Part shown: piece after piece, positions 49,527 to 58,201 of the stretch
Layout: the number at the start of each line of letters is the position of its first letter
How positions within the stretch are numbered: the stretch's first letter is position 1
DNA from: Chitinophaga sp. YR627
GTDB taxonomy: Bacteria > Bacteroidota > Bacteroidia > Chitinophagales > Chitinophagaceae
Length of the DNA stretch: 64,000 nt
Direction of reading: 5' to 3'
NCBI RefSeq assembly: GCF_900114995.1
Contig: NZ_FOUX01000003.1
Location: 434,001 to 498,000 of the forward strand
Notes under the pieces: model-generated
Told to the model about the DNA's origin: nothing
Databases searched by the model: none
Seen by the model: only the letters and a program-made list of their open reading frames with translations
Translations under genes and position numbers: made by a program

Positions 49527-49898
49527 ATGCCCAAGGTGAAAGTAACAAGCCAGGACCTGTTACAAAAGGAAATCATCCGCCTGAAAAGACGTTCCAAAGC
49601 ACTTGAAAATGAATTGGGAAACAGGGTGGATCATCTGAAAGGTAATTATGGAAAAATGGCATTAAACTCCGTTATCCCTGGAAGCGCGAAACATTCGGGC
49701 GTACTGGGTATCGTAGGACGTGTCGCAAAAGTTGCCTGGCAGAGCGGCAGTTTTAAATCATTTACGACCAGTGCATTAATGACAGCGCTGGAGTTTGCAG
49801 GCGTCCGTTTGGGCATCAACCTGTTTGACAAATTCCGTAAGGGCCGCAGCAAGAAGAAAAAAGCGAAGGCTGCGGCGGAGCGGGAGGAAGAAGATTAA
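49527..49898 (+). CDS. basic hypothetical protein of the YtxH cluster
   Basis: A 123-residue protein with a charged N-terminal helix (QKEIIRLKRRSKALENELG), a middle with mild hydrophobicity (ALMTALEFAGVRLGINLF) and a basic C-terminal end (KKKKAKAAA). No signal peptide. I recognise no family, though similar third genes accompany YtxH/DUF1469 pairs in Bacteroidota. The stop overlaps a weak hairpin (49906-49928) shared with the convergent radical SAM gene. Confidence 0.7.
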   Translation: MPKVKVTSQDLLQKEIIRLKRRSKALENELGNRVDHLKGNYGKMALNSVIPGSAKHSGVLGIVGRVAKVAWQSGSFKSFTTSALMTALEFAGVRLGINLFDKFRKGRSKKKKAKAAAEREEED

Positions 49899-49913
49899 AA
49901 GGTTTAAGGTTTG

Positions 49914-50939
49914 TTACCCCCAAACCTTTGTTCCTTCACTACAGTTAGCGCAGATATCAATATTCGCGCGTCCTTTCTGGATCTGTGTTCTGAATTGAAT
50001 ATACTTATCGTTGTGCCACAACTCTTTCAGGGACTCTTTCTTGAGATCTCCCAGTTTATGCTGTGCATCTTTATCAAAACAGCAGGGTACCACAAGACCA
50101 TCCCATGTAATTACAGGAGCGTGCCATAAGCGCCAGCAATGGTTACCCATCTTATTTTTAATAGCATAGGTGCCATCTTCATTACGACGATAACGGCTGT
50201 ATTTATCAATAGTTGGGATCAGCCGGTTACCTTCCTCATAATCGTATACCTGTGCGGTCTTGAACCGTACTTCATCTACACCGATCTCTTTCGCAAGTTG
50301 CTTAATATCTTCGATCTGGTGTTCATTTGGTTTCACGACGAGGAACTGGAAGAACACAAAAGGAGTTTTAGACTTCAGTTCTTTTTTCCATTTCACGATA
50401 TTCTTTGCACCCTGGATCACTTTCTCAAGATTACCACCTACACGATATTGTGTATACACATCCTGTGTTGTACCGTCGATGGAAATGATCAATCTGTCCA
50501 GACCACTTTCCACGGTTTTACGGGCATTTTCATCTGTCATGTAGTGCGCGTTGGTAGAAGTAGCGGTATAGATCCCTTTATCGTGTGCATATTTCACCAT
50601 TTCCAGGAAGCCCGGATTCAGAAAAGGCTCACCCTGAAAATAGAAGATCAGGTATAATAATTCTTTATAGATCTCATCGATGGTCTTCCTGAAAAAGTCC
50701 TGTTGCAGCATACCCGTAGGGCGGGTAAAAGCGCGGAGACCACTGGGACACTCCGGGCATCTCAGGTTACAGGATGTTGTCGGTTCAAAAGATACGGATA
50801 TAGGATAACCCCATTGTACAGGCTTACCGGTCCACTTGCTTACAAAATAACTACTCAGTACCTTACCGGCGTTCCAGGCGCGGCGTGGCGTGAACTTGGA
50901 AAGCAGATTGAGGCTATCGTTAAGATTAAATTCTGGCAT
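49914..50939 (-). CDS. radical SAM/SPASM domain protein
   Basis: A 341-residue radical SAM enzyme. The [4Fe-4S] cluster motif CNLRCPEC is at C57, C61, C64. The core carries GEPFLNPGFLEMVKYA and STNAHYMTDENA. The C-terminal SPASM region, with extra Fe-S cysteines, contains CWRLWHAPVITWDGLVVPCC and CANCSEG. Enzymes of this shape modify peptides or other substrates, often ribosomal peptides, but no precursor peptide gene is visible. It is divergent from the GH25 gene across 122 bases. Confidence 0.92.
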   Translation of the reverse strand: MPEFNLNDSLNLLSKFTPRRAWNAGKVLSSYFVSKWTGKPVQWGYPISVSFEPTTSCNLRCPECPSGLRAFTRPTGMLQQDFFRKTIDEIYKELLYLIFYFQGEPFLNPGFLEMVKYAHDKGIYTATSTNAHYMTDENARKTVESGLDRLIISIDGTTQDVYTQYRVGGNLEKVIQGAKNIVKWKKELKSKTPFVFFQFLVVKPNEHQIEDIKQLAKEIGVDEVRFKTAQVYDYEEGNRLIPTIDKYSRYRRNEDGTYAIKNKMGNHCWRLWHAPVITWDGLVVPCCFDKDAQHKLGDLKKESLKELWHNDKYIQFRTQIQKGRANIDICANCSEGTKVWG

Positions 50940-51061
50940 AACAACATCACTTATTATTGTAAAAATAAGATAACTACGCGGGTTATGTATAATAATAATT
51001 ATACTTGCTGTGAAATTTGGAAAACCTTCCTATTTAATGCGAAAGTTGAATCAGTTTAAAA

Positions 51062-51829
51062 GTGTCAAAACTCCGAATTAAGAAGTCCAGGCGTCTGGTT
51101 TTCGTCTTTTTATTCCTCCTATGTCTGGCTGCTGGTGGCTGGCTATGGTGGCTGGACAAAGAAGATGCCATCAATTTTGTACGATACGAAGAATTTGGTA
51201 TTGATATGCCAGTGAATTATTCCATTCATGGAATTGACGTATCGAAGTTCCAGAAGAATATCAATTGGTCTGCCGTAGAACAAATGCAGGTGGACAGAAT
51301 CCATATTTCGTTTGCATTCATCAAGGCCACTGAGGGAATCACCCGTCAGGACGCCTCGTTTAAAACGAACTGGCAGAAGGCGAAAAAGGCCGGTATTGTC
51401 CGGGGAGCCTATCATTTCTTTTATTCTACAAGAGATCCTCTGAAGCAGGTGATCAATTTTCAGAACGTCGTACAGCTGGAGTCAGGCGACTTACCACCTG
51501 TGCTTGATATAGAAGTACATAATAACCAGCCTGCTGCTGTGATCCGTTCTACAGCCAGAATCTGGCTGGAGGAAATGGAAAAGGCTTACGGTGTAAAGCC
51601 AATCATTTATACGAACATACACTTCTATGAGACATATCTGGGGGAGGAGTTTGATAAATATCCATTATGGCTGGCACATTATTATCAGAAAGAACGACCT
51701 TCGACAAAGAGACAGTGGTTATTCTGGCAGCATAGCGATATTGGCAGGGTGAATGGTATCCGTACAACCGTTGACTTTAACGTATTCAGAGGAGATAGCC
51801 TGGCATTGCGGAAATTATGTCTTCCTTAA
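51062..51829 (+). CDS. membrane-anchored GH25 lysozyme-like protein
   Basis: A 255-residue protein with an N-terminal membrane anchor (about 12-30) and a GH25 glycoside hydrolase domain. Catalytic residues D59 in GIDVSKFQ, and D149 and E151 in LDIE, are in place, and the AFIKATEGIT and GAYHFF segments match. GH25 enzymes cut peptidoglycan between MurNAc and GlcNAc. It begins at a GTG. It is the first gene of a two-gene unit with a small membrane protein. As it faces outward, cell-wall turnover or competition is plausible. Confidence 0.93.
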   Translation: MSKLRIKKSRRLVFVFLFLLCLAAGGWLWWLDKEDAINFVRYEEFGIDMPVNYSIHGIDVSKFQKNINWSAVEQMQVDRIHISFAFIKATEGITRQDASFKTNWQKAKKAGIVRGAYHFFYSTRDPLKQVINFQNVVQLESGDLPPVLDIEVHNNQPAAVIRSTARIWLEEMEKAYGVKPIIYTNIHFYETYLGEEFDKYPLWLAHYYQKERPSTKRQWLFWQHSDIGRVNGIRTTVDFNVFRGDSLALRKLCLP

Positions 51830-51850
51830 TTCATCAAAAAAAGATCAGAT

Positions 51851-52126
51851 ATGGAATCACAGGAGCCACAGCAGGACAGGAAAGAACCATTTGATATGAG
51901 GATTGTGCAGTATTTCGTGAGAATAATGCGGACGGTATTCATTGGCTTTTTCTGGATGATGGTAAATGTTTTCCTGGGATTATATTTAGGCTTTGCGATT
52001 CCTGAGGAATCAACGCCCGGAAGGATGATTTTTTTCTACAGCTGGCTGGTCGTTTCCCTTGCAGGTTATTTGTTTCTGGTAGTGAAGATGTGGAGAAAGA
52101 ATGGTCACGTCCAGGACAATTACTAA
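51851..52126 (+). CDS. small two-helix membrane protein
   Basis: A 91-residue protein with a charged N-terminus (ESQEPQQDRKEPFD) and two hydrophobic helices (about 27-52 and 61-83). No family recognised. It starts 21 bases after the GH25 stop on the same strand and is likely cotranscribed. It converges on the CsbD-like gene. Confidence 0.65.
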   Translation: MESQEPQQDRKEPFDMRIVQYFVRIMRTVFIGFFWMMVNVFLGLYLGFAIPEESTPGRMIFFYSWLVVSLAGYLFLVVKMWRKNGHVQDNY

Positions 52127-52204
52127 AAAAGAAGTGATCAATCATGAAGATTTACACATCGAACTTCCGCTCATGGTAAAGTCACAATTGATCACCTACT
52201 ATCC

Positions 52205-52417
52205 TTACAGCAATGTTGTTTGCTGCAAGTATGCTTGTTGCATACCTTTAATTATACGGGCAACATCTTCCTCAGACTTTCCCGTTTTACGTTCCAGTCT
52301 GACATATAGCTCCCTTTCTTTACCCCTTTCAAACACTAAATCTTCGTCTGAAAGTTCTGTAAAACGCTGTTTCAGCAGTTTTTTCAGTACCGACCACTGG
52401 TATCCCCGGATGTTCAT
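52205..52417 (-). CDS. CsbD-like small stress protein
   Basis: A 70-residue protein that I read as the CsbD family: WSVLKKLLKQRFTELSDEDL then ERKTGKSEEDVARIIKG, matching the W.xLKgxxKexwgxLTDxD pattern. The start is set to the ATG at 52417 (MNIRGYQW) rather than 17 codons upstream, which have no family match. CsbD proteins are induced by general stress in other bacteria. It stands beside other probable stress genes. Confidence 0.7.
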   Translation of the reverse strand: MNIRGYQWSVLKKLLKQRFTELSDEDLVFERGKERELYVRLERKTGKSEEDVARIIKGMQQAYLQQTTLL

Positions 52418-52933
52418 AGTAGCGTTTTTATAATTGTTATTGAATTTATATGTAGTAGTAATATCCAAGTTGCCAATTTTCGATTCCTGTCCGTGTCAAT
52501 CTATCAGGGTAACTGTCATGAATTGCTGAGGTATAACTATCATGGCTATCAACACGGGCGGATTATATAATGTTCAAAGTCTATGCCATCCGTTAGTAGT
52601 AGAAATGTTAAAAAAAGATACCCCCTTCTACCGCATTTCCTTTGCAGTAGCCATTTTGTACTTAAGTAAGTAGTTTTCCAACTCTCTGTTTAGGCTGCTA
52701 AAAATTTGCTAAATCTTACCGGTGTTACGTTTTGCAATCTATTGCACCAAACACGGCTTCTATATCAATGTGGAGTATGCTGCACATCAAAACCAACGGT
52801 TTGGGGCGCGTTTTGTGGAATGCATTACTCAGAAGCATAAGGGAATGCCCAATTATCAAGGATTTAAGAGCTGGAACAGACTTTGCAAAGTATAAAGTGT
52901 AACCGACAAGCAAAACATTCTAAAACGGAACAT
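52418..52933. other. gene-poor region, possible decayed remnant
   Basis: About 500 bases with no gene I can support. On the minus strand a 61-codon frame (52725-52913) contains HIDIEAVFGAI, which resembles the DIEAVFG motif near the end of IS1182-type transposases, without the rest of the protein. It may be a fragment of a decayed insertion sequence. A plus-strand 58-codon frame overlaps it and is equally unsupported. Confidence 0.35.
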
Positions 52934-53119
52934 ATGCTAAGTGAAAAAGAAAAAGACGAAAAGAAGTCTTCAGAGGAGTACAACCAGCCGGAACAGCATC
53001 CCGTTGAAGTATTAAAAACAAGTAAAGCAGATAATTCCCGCAATCCGCTACATGGAGATCTCTCCGAAGAACCTGAAAAGGAAAATGCAGTGGTGCGCGA
53101 TCAAGATAATAAAGACTAA
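52934..53119 (+). CDS. small acidic hypothetical protein
   Basis: A 61-residue highly charged protein (Lys, Glu, Asp, Ser, Asn), probably disordered. The start is ATG 52934 (MLSEKEKDEKKS). There is no signal peptide, and no motif is recognised. A hairpin with a T run follows about 95 bases later. It resembles the acidic protein at 3014 only in general composition. Confidence 0.55.
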   Translation: MLSEKEKDEKKSSEEYNQPEQHPVEVLKTSKADNSRNPLHGDLSEEPEKENAVVRDQDNKD

Positions 53120-53214
53120 ATCGTTACCATAGATTTATTAGATTAACCTTAATATCCAACTGAGGAAAAACGAATTAGTAAAACTTCTTCTTTAATGTTG
53201 TGGTGTATAGCAGG

Positions 53215-53247
53215 CCGTCCCATTCATGGGATGGTTTTCTTTTTTTA
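53215..53247 (+). terminator. terminator after the small acidic gene
   Basis: A 9-bp stem with one G-T wobble (53215-53223 with 53226-53234; the effective loop is ATTCAT) followed by a T-rich tract. It reaches the stop codon of the convergent gene. Confidence 0.7.
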
Positions 53248-53667
53248 GCTACTATGGTCGGCAATGATCTTCCAGTTTCCCTTAATCTTCTTTATTAACA
53301 GGGAAAAGTGTCCCTCTAAATCCCCAATTGTCCTTGTCAGGTGCCACTTACCTACTACAAACCAGGTGTCAGTAGACAATGCTTTCATTTCCAGTAAATT
53401 AAAGTTCAGCTTGCCCATGGCTGCCGTGTCCGGATAGGAGCGTTTATAATTATCAAGTGTAGCTTGCCACCCATAGGTGGGGCCGCGCTTACCAATAAAT
53501 ATAAGGGAGTCGGATTGCCAGTAGGTACTCATAAAGGTTTCCAGGTCGCCCTGGTTCCAGGAGTTTGTTTGTTTCTGTAATAAGGCTTTGATCGCAGACT
53601 GCGGCTGTTGGGCATGGAGGCCGGCAACCGGAGCCGTCAACAGGATAAGGAACAGCAATAAACGCAT
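53245..53667 (-). CDS. secreted SnoaL/DUF4440-like protein
   Basis: A 140-residue protein with a signal peptide (MRLLLFLILLTAPVAGLHAQ), started at the ATG at 53667 rather than 15 codons upstream. The mature part reads as an NTF2-like cone fold of the DUF4440/SnoaL type: KQTNSWNQGDLETFMSTY, then GWQATLDNYKRSYP and FVVGKWHL. The fold binds small ligands or acts as an accessory domain; no catalytic residues can be named. It diverges from kdnA across about 80 bases that hold the kdnA promoter. Confidence 0.82.
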   Translation of the reverse strand: MRLLLFLILLTAPVAGLHAQQPQSAIKALLQKQTNSWNQGDLETFMSTYWQSDSLIFIGKRGPTYGWQATLDNYKRSYPDTAAMGKLNFNLLEMKALSTDTWFVVGKWHLTRTIGDLEGHFSLLIKKIKGNWKIIADHSS

Positions 53668-53696
53668 GGTAATTTTTAGTAAAAGATAAACAGTTT

Positions 53697-53731
53697 TTGC
53701 GAGGACGGGCAATATGATTGTACTACATTTG
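53697..53731 (+). promoter_or_regulatory. Bacteroidota-type promoter of kdnA-kdsB-kdnB
   Basis: A -33 TTGC (53697-53700), 23 bases, and a -7 box TACATTTG (53724-53731). It lies 17 bases upstream of the kdnA ATG. Confidence 0.55.
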
Positions 53732-53747
53732 CAAAAATCAACAACTT

Positions 53748-54938
53748 ATGCCCGGATATGAATTTTTTGGCCCGGAAGAACGCAAGGAAATAAATGATGT
53801 ATTAGATACAGGCATTTTTATGCGTTACGGCTTTGATGGTCCCCGTAAAGGCATCTGGAAAGCTAAGGAACTTGAACAGGCCATTTCTGAAAAACTGAAC
53901 GTAAACCATACACACCTGGTCTCCAGCGGTACTGCTGCGCTGACCACTGTAATGGCGGCTCTGGGTATTGGCGCCGGAGATGAAGTGATCATGCCTACTT
54001 TCACATTTGTAGCAAGCTTTGAATGTATTTTCTCAGTAGGCGCAACACCAGTACTGGTAGATGTGGATGATACACTGACACTCGATCCGAAGGCGGTAGA
54101 AGCGGCTATCACACCGCGTACAAAAGCAGTAATGCCGGTGCATATGTGTGGATCAATGGCTGACCTGGATGCACTGAAGGCGATCTGCGACAAACACAAC
54201 CTGATATTATTGGAAGATGCCTGCCAGTCATTTGGCGGTACTTATAAAGGAAAAGCACTGGGTACCATCGGTCACGCAGGCGCTTTCTCATTTGACTTCG
54301 TAAAAACCATCACCTGTGCAGAAGGTGGGGCTATTGTTACGAACGATAAAGACGTTTACCTGAAATGTGACGCATATGCTGACCATGGTCACGACCACCT
54401 GGGCGTAGATCGTGGCGCTGACCTGCATCCATATGTAGGATACAACTACCGCATTTCCGAACTGCATGCTGCGGTTGGTCTGGCGCAGGTACGTAAACTG
54501 GATACTTTCCTCAGCATCCAGCGTAAAACAAAGAAAATACTCAAAGATGCACTGGCAACCGTACCAGGTGTAACCTTCCGTCGCTTGCCTGATGCAGAAG
54601 GTGACAGCGCTACATTCCTGGCCTTCTTCCTTCCGGAAGAATCACAGGCAAGAGCGGCCGCCGCTGCTATGAAAGCTGCCGGTCTGCCTGCCTTCTACTG
54701 GTTTGACAATAACTGGCATTACATCCGTAACTGGGAGCACTTCAAACAGAGCGCTGTACTGTCCCGTTTTGCACCAGGACTGCAACAGGCGATGGAACTG
54801 TATAAAGTAAAACAGTTCCCGGTGTCTGACGCGATCATGAGCCGTTGTATCTGTACGCCTGTCAACCTCGGTTGGAGCGAAGAAGAAATTCAGCAACGTG
54901 TGGAGAAATTGGTGAACGCAGTAAAGAGCGCTTTATAA
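53748..54938 (+). CDS. kdnA: DegT-type aminotransferase, probable KdnA (8-amino-Kdo synthase)
   Basis: A 396-residue PLP aminotransferase of the DegT/DnrJ/EryC1/StrS family. It starts at ATG 53748 (MPGYEFFGPEERKEIND). The family core includes GAGDEVIMPTFTFVASFE, DACQSFGGTYKGK and the PLP lysine K186 in SFDFVKTITCAEGG. Next to a CMP-Kdo synthetase and an iron-type alcohol dehydrogenase, this matches KdnA of Shewanella. KdnA transaminates the aldehyde made by KdnB at C8 of Kdo, giving 8-amino-3,8-dideoxy-Kdo (Kdo8N). The cluster context is the main reason for the symbol. It is 9 bases before kdsB. Confidence 0.82.
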   Translation: MPGYEFFGPEERKEINDVLDTGIFMRYGFDGPRKGIWKAKELEQAISEKLNVNHTHLVSSGTAALTTVMAALGIGAGDEVIMPTFTFVASFECIFSVGATPVLVDVDDTLTLDPKAVEAAITPRTKAVMPVHMCGSMADLDALKAICDKHNLILLEDACQSFGGTYKGKALGTIGHAGAFSFDFVKTITCAEGGAIVTNDKDVYLKCDAYADHGHDHLGVDRGADLHPYVGYNYRISELHAAVGLAQVRKLDTFLSIQRKTKKILKDALATVPGVTFRRLPDAEGDSATFLAFFLPEESQARAAAAAMKAAGLPAFYWFDNNWHYIRNWEHFKQSAVLSRFAPGLQQAMELYKVKQFPVSDAIMSRCICTPVNLGWSEEEIQQRVEKLVNAVKSAL

Positions 54939-54947
54939 GATATCAGC

Positions 54948-55676
54948 ATGAAGAAAGTAGCCTTAATTCCTGCCCGCTATGGCGCTACCCGTTTTCCAGG
55001 TAAGCTGATGGCAAAACTGGGAGGCAAATCCGTGATCCTGCGTACCTACGAAAGCACCGTTAACACAGGTGTGTTTGATGAGGTAATGGTGGTTTGCGAC
55101 AGCGACATTATTTACAATGAAATCGTAAGTAATGGCGGTAAAGCGATCATGAGCAAAAAGGAACACGAATGCGGTACCGATCGTATTGCGGAAGCCATTG
55201 AAGATCGTGCGGATGTGGATATCGTGGTGAATGTACAGGGAGATGAACCTTTTACCCAGAAAGAACCGCTGGAGAAATTACTGCAGGTTTTTGAAGGAGA
55301 GGAGGGGAAGCACGTGCAGGTAGCTTCGCTGATGCAGGTGCTGAAGGATTGGAAATCTATTGAAGATCCTAACTATGTAAAAGTGGCCGTTGATAAGAAA
55401 TCCAACGCCCTTTTCTTCTCCCGCTCAGTGATCCCGTATCCCCGTGATAAAAACGTGGCAACCACTTACTACGAACATATCGGCATTTACGCTTTCCGCC
55501 GGCAAACACTGATGGATTTTACCAAAATGCCGGTAAGTCCGCTGGAAGCTGCTGAAAAGATCGAATGTCTGCGTTACCTGGAGAATGGCATTTCCATGAA
55601 AATGGTGGTGACTGAATACATGGGCGTGGAGATCGATACGCCGGAAGACCTGGTGAAGGCAGAAAAATTACTGTAA
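54948..55676 (+). CDS. kdsB: CMP-Kdo synthetase (KdsB type), possibly CMP-Kdo8N synthetase
   Basis: A 242-residue cytidylyltransferase activating Kdo-type sugars with CTP for transfer to lipid A. The start motif IPARYGATRFPGKLM, the CDSD segment and NVQGDEPF, with SRSVIPYPR further on, are the KdsB landmarks. In Shewanella the KdsB paired with KdnA/KdnB prefers Kdo8N; its position between a KdnA-like and a KdnB-like gene here suggests the same. It is 9 bases after kdnA and 23 before kdnB. Confidence 0.93.
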   Translation: MKKVALIPARYGATRFPGKLMAKLGGKSVILRTYESTVNTGVFDEVMVVCDSDIIYNEIVSNGGKAIMSKKEHECGTDRIAEAIEDRADVDIVVNVQGDEPFTQKEPLEKLLQVFEGEEGKHVQVASLMQVLKDWKSIEDPNYVKVAVDKKSNALFFSRSVIPYPRDKNVATTYYEHIGIYAFRRQTLMDFTKMPVSPLEAAEKIECLRYLENGISMKMVVTEYMGVEIDTPEDLVKAEKLL

Positions 55677-55699
55677 TACTAAAACATTAAACCACCGAG

Positions 55700-56776
55700 A
55701 TGAAATTCAGGAATTTTAAAATGGTTGATTATGTGGTGTTTGGCCGTGGTGCGTTTGACCAGCTTGACGAAATACTGGCTCCCCGCCGTCAGGGCGACGC
55801 GCCAATGATCTTTTTCGTAGACCACTTCTTTCAGGGAAATGATGCGTTCGCAAAACGTGTTCCGCTGAGAGGCAAAGATAAAATCGTATACATCGACGTC
55901 ACCGACGAACCAAAGACCAAATACGTTGACAAGGTAAGAGATGACCTGAAAGCGGAATTTGGTGAAGTAAGCGGTATCATTGGTATCGGCGGCGGTTCCG
56001 TAATGGATATGGCCAAAGCCGTAGCTCTGATGATGAAAAACCCGGGTTCTTCTGCTGACTATCAGGGATGGGATCTGGTGAAAGTAGCGGGTGTATACAA
56101 AGTAGGTATCCCTACCATCTCCGGTACCGGCGCTGAAGTAAGCCGTACCTGCGTATTGACCGGTCCTACCCGTAAACTGGGTATGAACTCTGACTTTACG
56201 CCATTTGACCAGATCGTACTCGATCCGGAATTAATTAAAGGCGTACCGGTAAACCAGCAGTTTTATACTGCGATGGATTGCTATATTCACTGTGTTGAAT
56301 CGCTGACAGGTACTTATCTGAATGCTTTCAGCCGTTCCTACGGTGAGGAAGCGCTCCGCCTCTGCCAGGAGATCTTCCTGCAGAAAGAGCAGTGGGATGA
56401 TGATGCAGATGAGAAACTGATGATGGCTTCCTATGCCGGTGGTATGAGTATCGCTTATTCCCAGGTAGGGGTGGCACATGCGGTGAGCTATGGTCTGGCA
56501 TACCTGCTGGGTACCAAACACGGTATCGGTAACTGTATCGTATTTGACAAGCTGGAAGAATTCTATCCGGAAGGCGTAAAAGAATTCAAGGAAATGGTGA
56601 AAAAACATAACATCGACATTCCGCAGGGGATCACCAAAGGATTGACCGATGAGCAGTTTAACATCATGATCGACGTGTCCCTGGGTATGGCCCCACTGTG
56701 GGAAAATGCACTGGGTAAAGACTGGAAAGAGCAGATGACCCGTGAGCGTTTGCGTGCACTGTATGAGCAGCTGTAA
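55700..56776 (+). CDS. kdnB: iron-type alcohol dehydrogenase, probable KdnB (Kdo 8-oxidase)
   Basis: A 358-residue group III (iron-containing) alcohol dehydrogenase. The nucleotide-binding GGGS is at 97-100 (IGIGGGSVMDMAKA). The metal site uses the Asp and His of AMDCYIHCVESL and the His residues in GVAHAVSYGLAYLLGTKHGIGN. KdnB of Shewanella is a metal-dependent Kdo 8-dehydrogenase/oxidase that makes the C8 aldehyde for KdnA; gene order and family agree here. It is the last gene of the three-gene unit, ending in a strong terminator. Confidence 0.85.
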   Translation: MKFRNFKMVDYVVFGRGAFDQLDEILAPRRQGDAPMIFFVDHFFQGNDAFAKRVPLRGKDKIVYIDVTDEPKTKYVDKVRDDLKAEFGEVSGIIGIGGGSVMDMAKAVALMMKNPGSSADYQGWDLVKVAGVYKVGIPTISGTGAEVSRTCVLTGPTRKLGMNSDFTPFDQIVLDPELIKGVPVNQQFYTAMDCYIHCVESLTGTYLNAFSRSYGEEALRLCQEIFLQKEQWDDDADEKLMMASYAGGMSIAYSQVGVAHAVSYGLAYLLGTKHGIGNCIVFDKLEEFYPEGVKEFKEMVKKHNIDIPQGITKGLTDEQFNIMIDVSLGMAPLWENALGKDWKEQMTRERLRALYEQL

Positions 56777-56804
56777 TATTGATCAGTAATGTCTTTTAAT
56801 AGAA

Positions 56805-56839
56805 AAAGCCGTACATCTCAGGTGTACGGCTTTCTTTTT
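56805..56839. terminator. bidirectional terminator of kdnA-kdsB-kdnB
   Basis: A perfect 11-bp stem (56805-56815 with 56823-56833) and a 7-base loop, with A and T runs at the ends. It lies between kdnB and the convergent MFS gene. Confidence 0.88.
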
Positions 56840-56856
56840 ATGATAAGTTATCCGGT

Positions 56857-58083
56857 CTAGCGAAGAAATCTCCTTATGGGCGCCCGCATATGCACAAAAC
56901 GCATCATTATCTGCAGCCTGCGATTGTGATAAATAAACAGCAGATATACAGATGCCAGTAATGTCACTACCGCTGTACAGTAGAAGGTGAGGGCGAAAAA
57001 ATGGGTGTCGTTGTGGTAAATAAAAGCGGACAGGTATGCGCCCAGACCGATACCCGCTTCCATCGCAATATACATGCTGGCCAGGGCGCGTCCTTTAAAC
57101 TGTGGATGTCCCAGATCGATCGTCCAGGCAGTGATCGCCGGGGAGTTCAATCCTACAGATACGCCGTAGATAATAGCCGCTGTCAGCATCATAGCAGGTG
57201 TATGTGCTACTGCCAGTACAAAAACCGCGATTGCCATCGTAAAAGAGGAAATCTTCAGGACGGGAACACGTCCGTATTTATCAGATACCTTTCCTGCCAG
57301 CAAACGGATGCCGATGGAGGCGGCTGTGAAGAAGGTGAAGAACAATCCTTTATTCTGAATGCCCAGGTGGCTGCTGAAGTCGGGAATAATGGTGAACAGG
57401 GCGCCATAACTGAGGTAGGTCAGGAACGTGACGATTACCGGCGCCAGTACCAGTGGCTCGAAGATCTCATTCTTTGAGATCCGGAGTGTGGATAACCGGA
57501 AGCCCTGTTTGTCTGCCAGTGTTTCCCGCATGCCACCCGCCAGGATCACCACTGAGAGCAGCGCAAAAACTGCTGATATCTGGAACATCACCTGGATATT
57601 CCATTGTGTGGATATATACCCTCCGATAGCTGGTCCGAGTGCCAGGCCGATCGTACTGAATAATCCGACCATACCCATGGCTTCCGCTCTGCGGGTAGCG
57701 GGTACAATATCAGAAACATAGGCGGCGGTACCAGTTGGTTTAAAACCGGTGGAAAATCCATGGAAAAAGCGCAAGAGTAAAAATGCACCTACAGAACTAA
57801 CAAGGGGATAAAGCAGGCTACATACCACACATACCAGTGAGCCGAAGATCATTACAGGTACCCGGCCGACTGTATCTGTCAGTTTCCCGCTGAAAGGGCG
57901 GGATAAACCTGCCATCAGGGTGAAAAGGGCAAGAATATATCCTTTGTAATCCTCACCACCCATCCGGGTCAGATAAGCGGGTAATTCCGGAAGCAACATG
58001 TTAAAGCTGGCGGAAAACAGTGCATTGCTGAGGCATAGCATAACGAAGTGGAAGGTATAAACTCTCCCGGGCGACTGATCCAT
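56857..58083 (-). CDS. MFS transporter (drug-export type)
   Basis: A 408-residue twelve-helix MFS protein. MFS loop motifs are visible: SGKLTDTVGRVPVMIFG between helices 2 and 3, and GKVSDKYGRVPVLKI in the second half. The helix-5 block STIGLALGPAIGGYIS is typical of drug:H+ antiporters of the DHA1 type. It stands alone, bounded by a terminator and by divergent promoters towards the NYN gene. Substrate unknown. Confidence 0.87.
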   Translation of the reverse strand: MDQSPGRVYTFHFVMLCLSNALFSASFNMLLPELPAYLTRMGGEDYKGYILALFTLMAGLSRPFSGKLTDTVGRVPVMIFGSLVCVVCSLLYPLVSSVGAFLLLRFFHGFSTGFKPTGTAAYVSDIVPATRRAEAMGMVGLFSTIGLALGPAIGGYISTQWNIQVMFQISAVFALLSVVILAGGMRETLADKQGFRLSTLRISKNEIFEPLVLAPVIVTFLTYLSYGALFTIIPDFSSHLGIQNKGLFFTFFTAASIGIRLLAGKVSDKYGRVPVLKISSFTMAIAVFVLAVAHTPAMMLTAAIIYGVSVGLNSPAITAWTIDLGHPQFKGRALASMYIAMEAGIGLGAYLSAFIYHNDTHFFALTFYCTAVVTLLASVYLLFIYHNRRLQIMMRFVHMRAPIRRFLR

Positions 58084-58168
58084 AGCACAAAGTTACAGAT
58101 AATGGATTTATACACAGGAGCTTACCAGAAAAATTACAACTAATGTTATTTTATCAGCAGGCTGGTGT

Positions 58169-58176
58169 TAAATTTG
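58169..58176 (+). promoter_or_regulatory. candidate -7 box of the NYN gene
   Basis: TAAATTTG matches TAnnTTTG and ends 25 bases before the NYN ATG. No clear -33 TTG was found at the usual distance. Confidence 0.45.
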
Positions 58177-58201
58177 TTTATCAACCCCAATAAAGGCATG
58201 T

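Noticed and set aside
52133..52196. 9-bp inverted repeat GTGATCAAT/ATTGATCAC after the small membrane-protein gene
   Set aside because: The arms are 46 bases apart with no T run; the size can arise by chance in this AT-rich area.
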